64,000 nt of DNA from contig NW_025335505.1 of the NCBI RefSeq assembly GCF_004798865.1, forward strand, positions 13,043,564-13,107,563. Direction: 5' to 3'. The position numbers were made by a program, and so were the translations under genes. Shown piece after piece: positions 47,335-58,229 of the stretch. Position 1 is the first letter of the stretch; each line of letters begins with the position of its first letter. This DNA is from Varanus komodoensis (taxonomy: Eukaryota > Chordata > Lepidosauria > Squamata > Varanidae). Under the pieces are notes generated by a model that was not told where the DNA came from, did no database searches, and saw nothing but the letters and a program-made list of their open reading frames with translations.

Positions 47335-47868
47335 CAGGGGCGGCCAAACTGAGGCTTGAGAGACATGCAGGTCTTTGAGTTTATTTTGCAGCTTGCAGAG
47401 AACTTGGAGCCTCCCCTGACCCAGGTCTCCTGGGGTTGCCAGCCCAACCCATTCTCTTCCTGCATATGTGTTTAAAAAGTGTTTTGTCATTTCAAACATT
47501 GGAATGATTGCATGATCACGTCTTTATTAAAAACAATGAAGGAGATATGCACATGTGCATGAAAGCCTTGGACTGAACTCAATGCTTGGATTGTTCTGCC
47601 ATCTTAATAAAAGTAGCTGGTTAATTGCCTAGGCTAGTCATGTTCACATCATCCTTATAAGGGACTGGGATGAGCTGGCCCCATTTGGCTTTTAACTGTA
47701 CTAAAAGCCTGTGTATTGCAAAAGTATCTAGGAAACAAATCACATAAACTTTTCATCTGATTATCCACCAAAATAATTGCAGCAATGTCTTGTTAGGGTC
47801 TTTCAGTTCTCAAACATCTGACATTTGCCCCATGTGGCTGCTTTGTTGAGCGAGTCTGGTCACTCCTG
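47335..47868. mobile_element. hAT-type non-autonomous element with target duplication
   Basis: Starts CAGGGGCGGCCAAACTGAGG and ends GTCTGGTCACTCCTG; the ends are inverted repeats with a few changes. Inner blocks such as GAGAGACATGCAGGTCTTTG, CTTGGAGCCTCCCCTGACC, AACATCTGACATTTGCC and ATGTGGCTGCTTTGTTGAGC match the squamate family that begins CAGGGGTGGCCAAACTGTGG. Flanks TTCTATAT (47327-47334) and GTTTATAT (47869-47876) agree at six of eight bases, as expected of an aged 8-bp hAT duplication. About 534 bp; no transposase frame. Confidence 0.8.
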
Positions 47869-47879
47869 GTTTATATCAA

Positions 47880-50195
47880 TATTACTTGCTCTGGAACCAC
47901 ATAAGCAGGGACTCCATAATGTCTGCATTATGTAAGATATTACACACACCATTGGAACAAAGTGTAAATTAATAGTAATGATCCGGGCTTTTCATTGTTT
48001 TCAGATTTCTAATATGAATTCTGGGAAACACTTAGACAGTAAGGTAAAGATACATTTTCATTTGGCTAACAGTTCATATCATGTTCATTGATTATTAGAG
48101 CCATTGCTCTTAAGTACATGGCCTGAGAGGGACAGTAGCAGAAGCATTCACTAGTTTTCTACTGTTGCTGTGTGTGTGTACATGTGTGCTTTCTCCTCTG
48201 AAGTCCCATCTAAAGGCAGATGAGAAAATGATCCTGATTCCACTTTATCAAAGCAACCTGAAGGTGGATGCACGTCAGAATCTCACTTTGAAGATTTCAG
48301 AAGAAAAGAATCAGCCAGAAACTCTTTCATTTGTCACCTATTTGAAAGCTGTGATTCTTACATAGTGGCTCCTTTCTTCCGTAGTCAGTCATCAGGCTTC
48401 ATTGGCAAGTGCATACAATTTCAAGTATTGGCGTCAAGACAACCATGGAACAGAAGGGTCACTGAAAATGAATAGAAACAAGACTACATAAATAGAGAAC
48501 AGAAGAAACAAAAACAATGAAGAGAATTTCACAGTCATTTTCTGCAGAACAGATCCACAATAGTGTTGGTGTTACTTCATAGTTTCTCTCTCTTGGAGAA
48601 TGAACAATAGTGTCTGAAACTACTCGGTGAAGGAGAAGGCCGGCACTCTTCTATATTCCTAGAATATTGTCATAATTTACTTTATAGTTAAATAAATCTT
48701 GAAAAATGAACAGAAATGAAGTGGATAAAAACTAAGTAGTTTATTCACTTTACCTGGAGTGTGGTTCAAAGTAGAGAGCCTGCCAGCAAAAATGAATACA
48801 TCACCAGATAATTTCCTGATGTAATAAGAAATTATGACTTTCTTATAATTCCTTGAAAGAAATTTGACCTGCTGAGAAGTAATTGGTTACCCTAACACAT
48901 AGCATTGCATAATTGTTTTTGATTCACTTTAGTCACTGAATTGTGTCTTTGGAGTGTGTATGCTTGTCTTTGCAGTACGAAGTACTGAGCTTGTTAAAAA
49001 ATTGGTTTCTGAATCTGTGAGTTCAAAGCTGCCGTAAAATACAGAAAAATAAGGAGTTGTTTAAGCAGCTCAATTAAACTGCTGTCTCTCAAAACAAAAG
49101 AAAAAGGAAACATTGTTCATTTGCATCCATCAGTTCACTGAGATGCATTCCAATTTAGAATTATTCCATTGTCTAGCGTTTAGGCTGACCTTAGAAAATG
49201 TCCAGATGGCAAAAGGGGATGTGGTAGGAAAAGAAACAGGCTAGCAGTAAAAACCACCCACATGGTAACTTTAGAATCAGCAGAAGCCTGAAAATTTGTC
49301 AATGTGAGTATTATGACTGATTTGGCTACGACCTAATGTTTTTAGTCTGAGAATTAATAACACTATAAGAACAGACACCTTTTTTTAAGTCAAAGGGATC
49401 TGTTCCTTCTTTGCTAAACCTCTGGGGCTTATATGGCATTGGGTAGGGCACAATTTCTAAGTGAGTAGGAGATACCACCCATCCTGCCCTCTATCTGTAA
49501 ATCACATAGAATCGTACATCAGTTCATCACAATTACACACACACAAGCCCTGTTCAGGTGTTTCAGATAACATGTGAGGAATCAGAGTGGGTAATGGGAT
49601 AGGACCATGCAGGCTGGCTCTGTACCTTAATTTTTCAGGTGAACCAGTTCCATGCCCTCAGTTGACATGTTGAGCCAGTGTGGGGTGGAAAGAAGTTCTA
49701 TTCACATTTGTTTGGACATGACTAGAACTCTCTGCATGATTAAGGAGACTTAATAAGGCAGGATCTGCATTTGTGCAGAAAGTTCAACTCACATTCAAGT
49801 TTAGGCTAGCAGAGCTCTCTTAAACCTTGTTTGTTCAGCTGAGTAGGGAGAGGCTGACAAAGGGGGGAAGGGCCAGCAGGCACATCCTATCCCAGTAACA
49901 AGTATAAATCTCCACACATCCTGGTGAATGTCTGCCATAGATACCTCCATATTTTTTCATTCTTTCTCACACAGTTCTTTCTTTACTTCTGTTCAGCTCT
50001 ATGGGGCACTGAGGAAGGGAGAAGACTGATATTTCCTCTTCCCAAGGCAGGCAACAGCTGAGCAACACTAAAGAATTATTTGTGTTGCCCAGTTAGTTGT
50101 ATGGGTCTTGTAAAGCAGAACACTTTCCAGCATGATCACCTTCTGTACTGGATGGTGGAGCAGGGGGGAAAAGGAGAGAAAAAAAGAGGGGGGGA
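47880..50195. other. Unique sequence, no gene seen
   Basis: No exon or repeat recognised. A short TATAAAT box with a pyrimidine-rich follow-on lies near 49902-49980, unsupported by other signals. Confidence 0.4.
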
Positions 50196-50199
50196 GGAA

Positions 50200-50356
50200 A
50201 CCCATCTTTGCAGCGTTCAAAGGGCAAGTCCCAAGTTCAATCAGGGATTCATCAGGATTGTCCTGATGGAAGAGTTCCTGTCTGAAACCTTGAAAAGCCA
50301 CTACCAATGATACTGGGAAAATGAACCAATAGTCTTGTCTCAGTAGCTTCTTATGG
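50200..50356 (+). repeat. tRNA-derived SINE, same family as 27870-28022
   Basis: The head remnant CATCTTTGCAGCGTTCAAAG and the B-box-like CAAGTCCCAAGTTCAATC are followed by GTCCTGATGGAAGAGTTCCT, GTCTGAAACCTTGAAAAGCC, ACTACCAATGATACTGGG and AACCAATAGTCTTGTCTCAG, then TAGCTTCTTATGG. This follows the family consensus (CTGCCTGAAACCTTGGAGAG..., GACCAATGGTCTGACTCAGT, GCAGCTTCCTATG). Confidence 0.75.
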
Positions 50357-50359
50357 TCA

Positions 50360-51070
50360 TATGAAATTGGGATTGGAAATTTAAACTTCTTGTTGCTATT
50401 TTTCCTTATTCCTACAGATCAAGAAACAGTGGAGCAGCCTCAAAGCAAGATCTGATCCACTCCAAGCTCCTTTCCAATATGCAAATGTGAAGGAACAGCT
50501 TTTGAAGGAGCAGCCTTTCCTTACCTCTCCCACTTGAAAATTAAGGCACAGTTCCAGGACCACCACACTGAAGTATCTGAGATGCTTTTGAAGGGGGCTT
50601 CCAATTTTCTCCCCCTCTTTGGCTGATGTGCAGATTATGTATTTGTGGTTTATATCATGCTGAGGACATTGTTCATTACATCATTGTCCATCTGCCATCC
50701 ATACATTGACCCAAGAGACAGATTCCTGAAACCCTTGTTATCTTGTGGATACAGGAATGCCTTGGCAGAAACTATTCTTTTAAGTGATATTAATAGTTAT
50801 GGGACACATAAAGTCACTTTGTTTGCTTTGGCAGCAGAAAAGATCAGAAAGAGAAAATTAGACAAATTTGCTATAAACTGCACTGGAGATTCAGAGTTGC
50901 ATTAAAGATGAATTTCTGTTCATAGTATATTTTGATTTATTTATATTTTATATTGTTGAAATTCTTCATGTTGTTGTTTATGCACATTTATTGGATGCAT
51001 TTGTCATATTCTTTGGCTAGTTGTTGTTGTTGTTTTTAATTTTTATCTGGGACATACACCTCTGTGTTGG
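50360..51070. other. Unique sequence, no gene seen
   Basis: No repeat recognised. It contains TTGTTG runs near 50970 and 51021. Confidence 0.4.
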
Positions 51071-51077
51071 CTCTCAC

Positions 51078-51204
51078 CTTTTCTGATGGGGGTGATGACA
51101 AGAAGGGTTTTGATTCTGAACAATCTGCTTGGGTAGGCCTGGCAGGCTGCAGTGTTCTATAGAGTTCCTGCCACTGTTCTCTTCTTCTCGCATCGTCAGC
51201 ATCA
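51078..51204 (-). CDS. Candidate host exon, identity unknown
   Basis: On the minus strand a 127-bp block is open in one frame and bordered by splice-like signals. Upstream stands CCTCCAACCTGCTAACAG, with a CTAAC branch-like word and the acceptor AG. Downstream is the strong donor AAG/GTGAGAG. The frame reads SDADDARRREQWQELYRT, then LQPARPTQADCSESKPFL and SSPPSEK. The peptide is charged and polar, without low-complexity bias, and the frame stays open on both sides for 85 codons in all. I do not recognise the protein. An L2 fragment begins within about 30 bases upstream, and the first bases may be L2-derived, so a chance or transposon-born frame remains possible. Confidence 0.3.
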
Positions 51205-51225
51205 CTGTTAGCAGGTTGGAGGAAT

Positions 51226-51475
51226 GTCAAACAGAACAGCCTCCTGAAGAACTCTGTGCTGGAGAATCCATGGGGAGCATCAGCTTCTCCCAAGCATCAG
51301 CTTCTGGAGGTGCCCACCAAGTAGGAACAGAACCATTGCAACCCAGTACCACCCACTCCCAACTGAGAGAGTCAAGCCAAAGGGTTCTCATGGTCAATGG
51401 TTTTGAAAGTTGCTGGGAGGTCCTGGAGTATCAACAGAGTCACACTCCCCTTTTTCTCTGTACAGTTTGACAGTA
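51226..51475 (-). mobile_element. L2-clade LINE, reverse-transcriptase N-terminal part
   Basis: The minus strand reads VTLLILQDLPATFKTIDHE at about 51391-51447, matching the L2 motif LLLLDLSAAFDTIDHE that carries the first catalytic aspartate (here replaced, AFDT to TFKT). The plus-strand blocks CTCATGGTCAATGGTTTTGA, CCACCCACTCCCAACTGAGA, GCATCAGCTTCTGGAGGTGC and CTGTGCTGGAGAATCC align with the same region of the copy at 8.4-8.6 kb. Both ends are truncated. Decayed. Confidence 0.75.
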
Positions 51476-51479
51476 AAAA

Positions 51480-52160
51480 TTATAGTATTTCCTGCATTGT
51501 TCCTGGATTAGGGCTCCCATTTTCAGTACAAAAAATAATGAATCTTTTAGTACCACTGCCATATGAATTGCAATCAGGACCTCATGAAACCATCTTGTCT
51601 GCGCCTTTATAATGCAGGCTGTGGTAAAAATGACGGTGTGCTATCGATGTGCTGCTAAGCCATTCATATTGCAGTCTGAGATACCAAACATAAGTAAACT
51701 TGCATTACAGCAGAAACATGAAGGGAAATTGAAGATTATATATATTTTTGGTATATTGTTATTACTGAAAGTTCAGAGTACAGTACTCTGCTTTTTTTGC
51801 TTTTCAATGTAAAATGTCTATTGCATTAAAACGATGTAAAATTATTTCTGCTTTCCCCAGCTTTATTCTCCAGAGGTACATTCATGTAATAACTTTAAAA
51901 ACAAAATGAAACATGAGAAGGACTGTAACATAGTTCCTACCTTTCATATTTAATATATTCTGCTCCCCAGCTCTGAATTAAGATATTCTTCTGTGTTGCC
52001 CTTAGGTTTGTTCAAATGAATTATGAAGTTTTCCACCTCTTAAAAAGAGAACTGTATGTCGCAAATGGCAGAGTTATGCATGGTCTTCTTTAAGTCCAGG
52101 TGCTGATAATTTAAGTGGGGTGGAAATGGTGGGCTTTGCTATTTCCATTTCCTTCCTCTT
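51480..52160. other. Unique AT-rich sequence, no gene seen
   Basis: No exon or repeat recognised. Confidence 0.45.
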
Positions 52161-52169
52161 CCTTTAGAA

Positions 52170-52383
52170 CAGGGGTCTCAAACTCAACTTACCTGGGGGC
52201 CGCTGGAAGTAGAGTCTGGGTGAGGCTGGGCCGCATCAAGTATTCCACCACTGTGGTGGTGGTGGGCCGCTCTTCTGGAGGCCGGCCCGGGTGCCGCCGG
52301 CGCTTTGAAGGCCGGAGGGCCCCTCCCCCGTGCCCCGCCCATCCCGGCAATTGGCCCGCGGGCCGCGAGTTTGAGACCCCTGC
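52170..52383. mobile_element. Young hAT MITE, perfect ends and 8-bp target duplication
   Basis: CAGGGGTCTCAAACTC at 52170-52185 and GAGTTTGAGACCCCTG at 52368-52383 are exact 16-bp inverted repeats. CTTTAGAA stands directly outside both ends (52162-52169 and 52384-52391), an exact 8-bp duplication as hAT transposases make. The 214-bp element is GC-rich and keeps about sixteen CpG pairs in otherwise CpG-poor DNA, with GGCCGC repeated near both ends and a GGTGGTGGTGGG tract inside. It has no transposase and needed one from elsewhere. Exact ends and retained CpGs point to a recent insertion. The open frames across it are by-products of its composition. Confidence 0.93.
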
Positions 52384-52394
52384 TTTAGAACAAC

Positions 52395-54115
52395 TGATTG
52401 GCACAACTGCCTGTTTTTTGACAGTACTTTGTGCATGCAACTGGAGCTATTGATTATATGCACAATTTGATTTGCACCAAGTTCTTGTGCAAACACAAAG
52501 GGGCTCTTGAGATCACAGGCTTTGGCCACATAAGTTGTCCCATGAATGGCTCTTGAAGTATTATCTATGTGTAGAATGACATATACTCCTATTCTTTTGA
52601 TCTGTTGCTGATTTTAAGGAGGAGAAAAGCTATGGACAATCCCACAATGATGATGGGAAGGACTATGGTGGAAGAACTATCCCTTCCACTTTCGAACAGA
52701 ATTGGTGGAAGTTACTGCTATGCAAGGGAATCAGCAAGGCAGAAAGGAATTGGCAGAGGGCATAAGCACCCCACTGGATTCTGCCCCAAATCTAGGGAAT
52801 AGTTGTAGATGCTTAACTGTCCCTGAAGTTACAAGGGCTACGTCATATATGCTGGATTGTACTCTTTGTCACCTTTCTTTTCAATTGACTTACAGTGAAT
52901 GATTAAAGAAAAAGCACACTGAAATATTACAAGCTTTGGTAAGACATTCTCATTCTGTTTGCAAATAGCTGGGAAAGTATTTTTGGGCTGAGGTGGTTTC
53001 TTTTGGTTGCTGTTGCTGAGCTGTCAATACTACATCCAAAAATAATAGGCCTCTATGCTTGTGCATTCATTGGTTGGCTGCCTTTCTCAAAAATAAATGA
53101 AAATGAAACAATCTATCTGCTTCATTGCTCAAGGCTTGCAAGACAGATTTCATATTACCGAAGAACGCCAGTCTCCACTGCAGTTCAGATGAAAAGGCTT
53201 CCTGAGACATCTGGGGTAGTTTAGCACAATCAAAAGATTTATATAAGGTATACTGAAAGGCTGGCTCTTCATATTTGTCAAGCAGAGCTTCAGAGCAGCA
53301 TCGTTTTGCTCCTGACCTTCCACATAGGAAACATAGTTGGTATGCTAAGCAAAGTGTATTATGAAGTACTGAGTAAGTATGACATGTGATTGATACTCTG
53401 CAGAGAGTTTCTAGGTTTCCAAAGTAAGAGCGGCAACATAGATCATGAAAAAGGAGAAAGCGAGGGGAGGGGGAGGAAATGGGACACAGACTGCACAGAA
53501 GGCTAAATGCTGTAGTCCTCTTTTAGAAGGAAAATATCTTTCCCTTGACTGGTGGTTGAGGAGCCAGCTTCTGTTCTTTATTGATATTTTTAACATTTTA
53601 CTGCCACCTGTGTTGGCGAGTGCTGAGTGGCAGCAATGGCAGTGATAGCAACAAAACTTTGCTCATGTGGCCCATTTGCAATAGTCTTAATCTGAAATCA
53701 TTCTAGGCTGCTGATGAAGAAGTCGCCACAAAAAATGGGGGTCGGGGTGGGGGAAGGCCACACGATGTGCCAGAGTCAGCTGATGCTAAAGACCTCCAAG
53801 CATGAGGCTGTGGTGTTGGTTTTGCTCACATCACCAGTCATGAAATAAAGTTGAATAAGAAAATGGATGATGAAACCATGGCAGATTGTCACCACTTCTT
53901 AAGGCCTGCCATCGACAGCATTTTACTGTCTCCCTGAATTGTAGTCTTGTTTGGGGACCTGAATTCAACCCAAAAGGAATTCAACCCTCCCAAATAATAT
54001 GTCCAGTAGTGTCATCTCATCTCTTGTTTATATATTTGTAAGTCGTGACCAAATATTCAGATTAATATGTTGAAGTTATGGGCAAGGGCACAATGAACAA
54101 GGCCACAATGAGGAC
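52395..54115. other. Unique sequence, no gene seen
   Basis: No exon recognised. A GGGGGTCGGGGTGGGGG tract lies near 53738-53753. Confidence 0.45.
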
Positions 54116-54119
54116 TTTC

Positions 54120-54205
54120 ACTATCAGCCTTTCTCAGCTTGGTGGTTGGTATCCTAAGATGACTTGGACTACAGTGCCTGTCGCCCACAGCCAGCATAAT
54201 GAAAG
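54120..54205. mobile_element. hAT-type MITE fragment
   Basis: CAGCCTTTCTCAGCTTGGTG, then GACTTGGACTACAGTGCCTG and CCACAGCCAGCATAATG, match the half-element AACCTTTCTCATCTGGTGCC...TTGGACTACAACTCCCATCA...CCAGCCAGCATG. Only one arm is present. Confidence 0.5.
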
Positions 54206-54258
54206 AAAAGAACAGAAGTAACAGCTCCCCCCCCATATGCATCTCCCTGGACATTGAG

Positions 54259-54259
<1 letters not shown>

Positions 54260-54307
<48 letters not shown>
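54260..54307. repeat. (TTA)n microsatellite
   Basis: About 16 pure units. Confidence 0.97.
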
Positions 54308-54364
54308 GAACATTTCTATTTGAGACCCTCCTTCATGCCCTTCTGCCAAATGAGTTGAAATGGC

Positions 54365-54714
54365 TATAAGAAAAAGAACCTTTCCAGTGATAGCACCCAA
54401 TTGTTTAATGTCCACCCCAGAGAAACTCTCTTGGGAAGTATGTTATCATCCTTTTTGTGCCAGGTGAAGACCAATTTGTCCCAGCATTTTAATAATACTT
54501 ATATTGCTTTTAGTACCTTACACATTCTGTTGATTGTTTTAATTTGTTGTTATCTTCTGGGTTGCTTTATTCTTTGCAACCGGCATTCTTTGCTACTCGT
54601 TTTATTCTGCACTGTTTTATTCTTAGTTCTAATGTTTGCATTTAATGCTTTTAATATATTATATGCTGGCAAGAGAATTTTGGTTATCAGGCAATTAAAA
54701 GTACAATAAATAAG
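54365..54714 (+). mobile_element. L2-clade LINE, 3' end (second subfamily)
   Basis: AGTGATAGCACCCAATTGTT, TAATGTCCACCCCAGAGAAA and TTTTTGTGCCAGGTGAAGAC encode the decayed C-terminus (VAPRLWNALPREA...RQVKTFLF). They are followed by the 3' UTR with CAACCGGCATTC, TGCACTGTTTTATTCTTAGT and a GAGAATTTTGGTTATCAGGC end, then AATAAATAAG. The 3' UTR differs from the copy at 41.3 kb, so at least two L2 subfamilies are represented. Confidence 0.8.
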
Positions 54715-54715
54715 C

Positions 54716-55928
54716 GAACGAACATCATTGTACTCATCATGCACAAGGCTAAAATAACACAGAACTCCTGGGAATCATTGCAAACTGTAGTTCTTCAATT
54801 GAATATAGAATAGAACACCAGAGACAAGATTATGCAGTGATGGCTACAGATTTCTGGGGGGCTTTTGGGCAAGACTCCCTCTGGGGGTTCCTCCCAGTAA
54901 GCTAGTAGGCAGTGACATCTATCACTCCTCTTTCTCAACACCATTATTTTCTGAGCCAGAGCAAGAGATAGGTGAACAAGCAGATTGCCCTGTTGAAGGA
55001 TAAGGCAATTCCATGGGACTTTTGTTAGAGCAGCTCTGCTATGCTCTGGACCTTGGCAGGTGCCTAATCATGACCATCCTTTGTACCAACCCTGGACTGA
55101 TACCATATCCAAAGCTTGGTTTTGCACAAAGCATATTGGTGTAGGAGTGTTATTTCCCATTATTTGTGCAGAAGCATGTAGTACGCATTATCCCATTCCA
55201 TGCGGAAGAGTAACTGGCTATTCCATTGAAGGACTTCAAGAAAGGATGTATGTGTGCAATGGTAGTGGAACAATAGATGGGATTCAGAAATGGATACTAT
55301 AGTAACTTCTCATCTAGACCTACCATAGTGATGTTGTATAATGCAAATTAATGTGGTCGTATTGCATCAGACAAAATTTACTGCATCGTTCTGTGAGTCT
55401 ACCTTAAGTGAAACAGATCTAACTTGATATATTAAACTGTATTTTCATAAATGTTTTCTGGCAGACAGAAGGACCAAATGGTATACAATTTTTATATCTG
55501 TTTTTATAGCTTCTCTACAGATGGTCTGCCAGGCAAATTCCACAGATTTTCTTTACAGTTCTAATACTTCATAACATTTAAAAATCCTGCTTCTGTTACT
55601 TCTGTTTCTTATTTTCCTGCAACTATGGCAAGCCTGGATTCTATCTAGTTGACATGGTCCCTTCTTGTTAATGTTATGCCAAATTTATAAACTCAGAGGC
55701 ACATGATTTGTAGGCTTCAGTAGTGCTTAAAAATGAAGGCTTAGATCTACAGAATCTGCTAATGCAATAGGGCTTTCCCACGTGCTCCTCTTGCAGTTGG
55801 GGCTCTTCTGCCACTCCTTCTTTCTTTCAATCCATCTCTTTTCCACCTCCTTAACTTTGAATGCACTGCTGAAGTCTAATACTACCCTGTGGATCTGGGG
55901 AATCTTGATTTTGGGGATCAACCAGAAG
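54716..55928. other. Unique sequence, no gene seen
   Basis: Contains an 80-codon frame (55060-55302, plus) with cysteines but no recognised family and no splice support. Confidence 0.4.
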
Positions 55929-55931
55929 TCA

Positions 55932-56026
55932 TTCAGATGTGTTGGAACTACAGCTCCTGGCATTGCCAACCAGAATGGGGGTTACTCGCTGGGGATGGTG
56001 GAAGCTGTAGTACAACACCTTTCAAG
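55932..56026. mobile_element. Palindromic MITE (hAT-related)
   Basis: TGTTGGAACTACAGCTCCTG on the left and GGTGGAAGCTGTAGTACAAC on the right are inverted repeats; the middle is GGGGGTTACTCGCTGGGGAT. It is the squamate TGTTGGACTACAACTCCCAG foldback type. The outermost TIRs are lost. Confidence 0.6.
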
Positions 56027-56029
56027 GAC

Positions 56030-58125
56030 ACTGGGTCAGTAAGGCTGTTTTGAAACCATGCTCAGTGCTCTGCTATGAATGTTCAGTTGTGTGGTTTTCA
56101 TCCCATCCCTAAATAGTAACATCTATTATGTTTCTGTTGGCCCAACTATGCAGAAAACTTGCCAACATACAACATCCATGTAACATAACCACATTGTCAA
56201 GTATCATTTCTGCGTTGGAATCATTACTTCATGCTGAAATATGCAGGTAGTAATTCCTACAGTGTGCATTTAGTGTTAAAAAATGTTACTATGTCATAAT
56301 GTGTCACTTAACATGCCAAGTAATAAATTTCTGAGTACTTGTTTCCTCTTGGTCACATAATGCAATTACAACAAATGCAAAATTTTGCTAATGGCCATAT
56401 GTCATTCTATCTAGTTGTGTAATACAACAGCAAATGTGAAATAACAACAACAATAATAATATCCATCAGAATTATGGAGTGACTGAAAAAGATGAGTTTT
56501 CTTTTCCTTTTTTAAAGTTATGTTTCTCCAATGGTATTTTGCTCTGAATTCTTGAGCTACAGAAAACGTAATGAATGCCATGTGCTCATCCAGATTTGCC
56601 ACAAGTCAGCATTCTCTGTGACAGCATGCATTTATGAGAGACTGTTCTAAGTCTCTCAGAAGTGACTCAGGTGCTTACCAGATTAGTGGCTTTAAGATAG
56701 ACACCGTATGGCTGGCATTGATATATAAGTCAGAATGTAAGACAGGCAAGCCTATCATGAGGTGAAGTAAGCCTGTGTACCCACATCACATCTAGTTGTG
56801 TCCTTTTGATGATTAGGAGTCCAGTCACTCATAAGTCTATTATTCCAGGAAGCATTTGGAAAAGTCTCACTGTTTCTTCTCATGCATGTGTATTTGAATC
56901 AGCTACTACCACAGGGATGTGTGCATGTGTTGTGATTAGGATTTAGTTAGCAATCCTGAAAACACTTTTCAGGAATGAGTCAGGGATCAAACCAAGCTAA
57001 ATCAATTAAGCAAGACTGCAGACTAAGTAGATGTGGATAATTTAAAATAATGTAATCAGCCAACAAGTTGAGTGGGAGGTGTGATGGCAGCCTCCACCAA
57101 AAACTGCTGATCTATAAACTCATTTAGATATTGAGCTACATAAATATGTCTATGTCTATCCATATAGATATAAAGATCAATATTGATTTGTTTGTACTTT
57201 GTGTAAACTGCCATTTTATGTTTGTGGCAGTGTACACAATGTTATGATAATGATGAAAAATGTGAAATGTAAAACTATTATAAACTTAGCCATAATTCAA
57301 TAGGTGGAAGCCATTTTGTCTATAATTCTGCAAAGACTTTGGCTGCTGCCATTCAGTTCTCTAAAATTACAGACACGAAATATGGTTTCTCAGAAAACCA
57401 TAATGCAGAAGGCATCCTATTTTATTTTAATACTGCATGCAGTGTCATGACTGAGCAGTGGCTTATGAGACCTGAACTCCTGAACTTCCTCTTAATAGGC
57501 TGCAATTATCTATGTGTCTGAAATAAAACAAAGAAAAAGTACCTAACCTTTGCTCTGATAAGAGAAGGCATGGGTAGAAAATAAAAAATAGCAAGCAAAT
57601 AATTTTTATAATGCAATGGAAAGGAAGCAGTAAGCAAGGAACCAGAACAGTTAATTTGTGCCGTGGTTTGGGCTATTTCCTCTGCAGTACATGCTTTTGC
57701 TTTACTGGTCCTGCTTTGTTGGCCGTTTTCTTATCAGTTCAACTGTACGGCATGGAGATCCCTATACTGACAACCAAATACGAGCTAAAATGGGATAAAT
57801 CAATAGCTATACATGCCTCTGTCAGAATATATCAGATCTTAGCCTGCTGAGAATATAATTCTTCCTGCTTTCTCCCAAAAAATAAAAGGGAAGAATTTGT
57901 GTGTGTGTGAACACCGCCAAAATTAACTGCATTTGATGGTGGCTGCTACAGCACCTCTTTCTTTGGACTACAATTGCATTGTATTAATGCAAGTTGTGAA
58001 GGATAGAGTTAGGCATTCTAGATGGTGAGAACATGGTGGGTTTTGCCTATACAGATGCTAAAAAAGTCGATCTATAACATCAAAAACTAGTTTTATGAGC
58101 TTTGGCTAATATGAATTATGCTGGG
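56030..58125. other. Unique AT-rich sequence, no gene seen
   Basis: No exon or dispersed repeat recognised. A short GT run is at 57897-57909. Confidence 0.45.
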
Positions 58126-58127
58126 GT

Positions 58128-58228
58128 GTGTTTTTGGTGAAGCCTTGACAGTTCTGAATGGGTTTGGATGAGGGCTAATAAATTGAAGCTTAATTTAGAC
58201 AAGATGGAGGTGAAATTGGTAGGGGGAA
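58128..58228 (+). mobile_element. L2-clade LINE, short internal fragment
   Basis: The plus strand reads WMRANKLKLNLDKMEV at about 58165-58212, the conserved segment after the YADD box of L2 ORF2. GGTGAAGCCTTGACAGTTCT before it corresponds to the upstream EAVxVLN segment with a small deletion. The fragment stops where a CR1 piece on the other strand begins. Confidence 0.8.
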
Positions 58229-58229
58229 G

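Noticed and set aside
52170-52383. CpG island or gene promoter
   Set aside because: The GC-rich block has exact inverted ends and an 8-bp target duplication, so it is a hAT MITE; no gene start follows.
52115-52453. Open frames of 83 to 112 codons over the GC-rich block
   Set aside because: They arise from the GC-rich composition of the MITE, occur on both strands and have no family signature.
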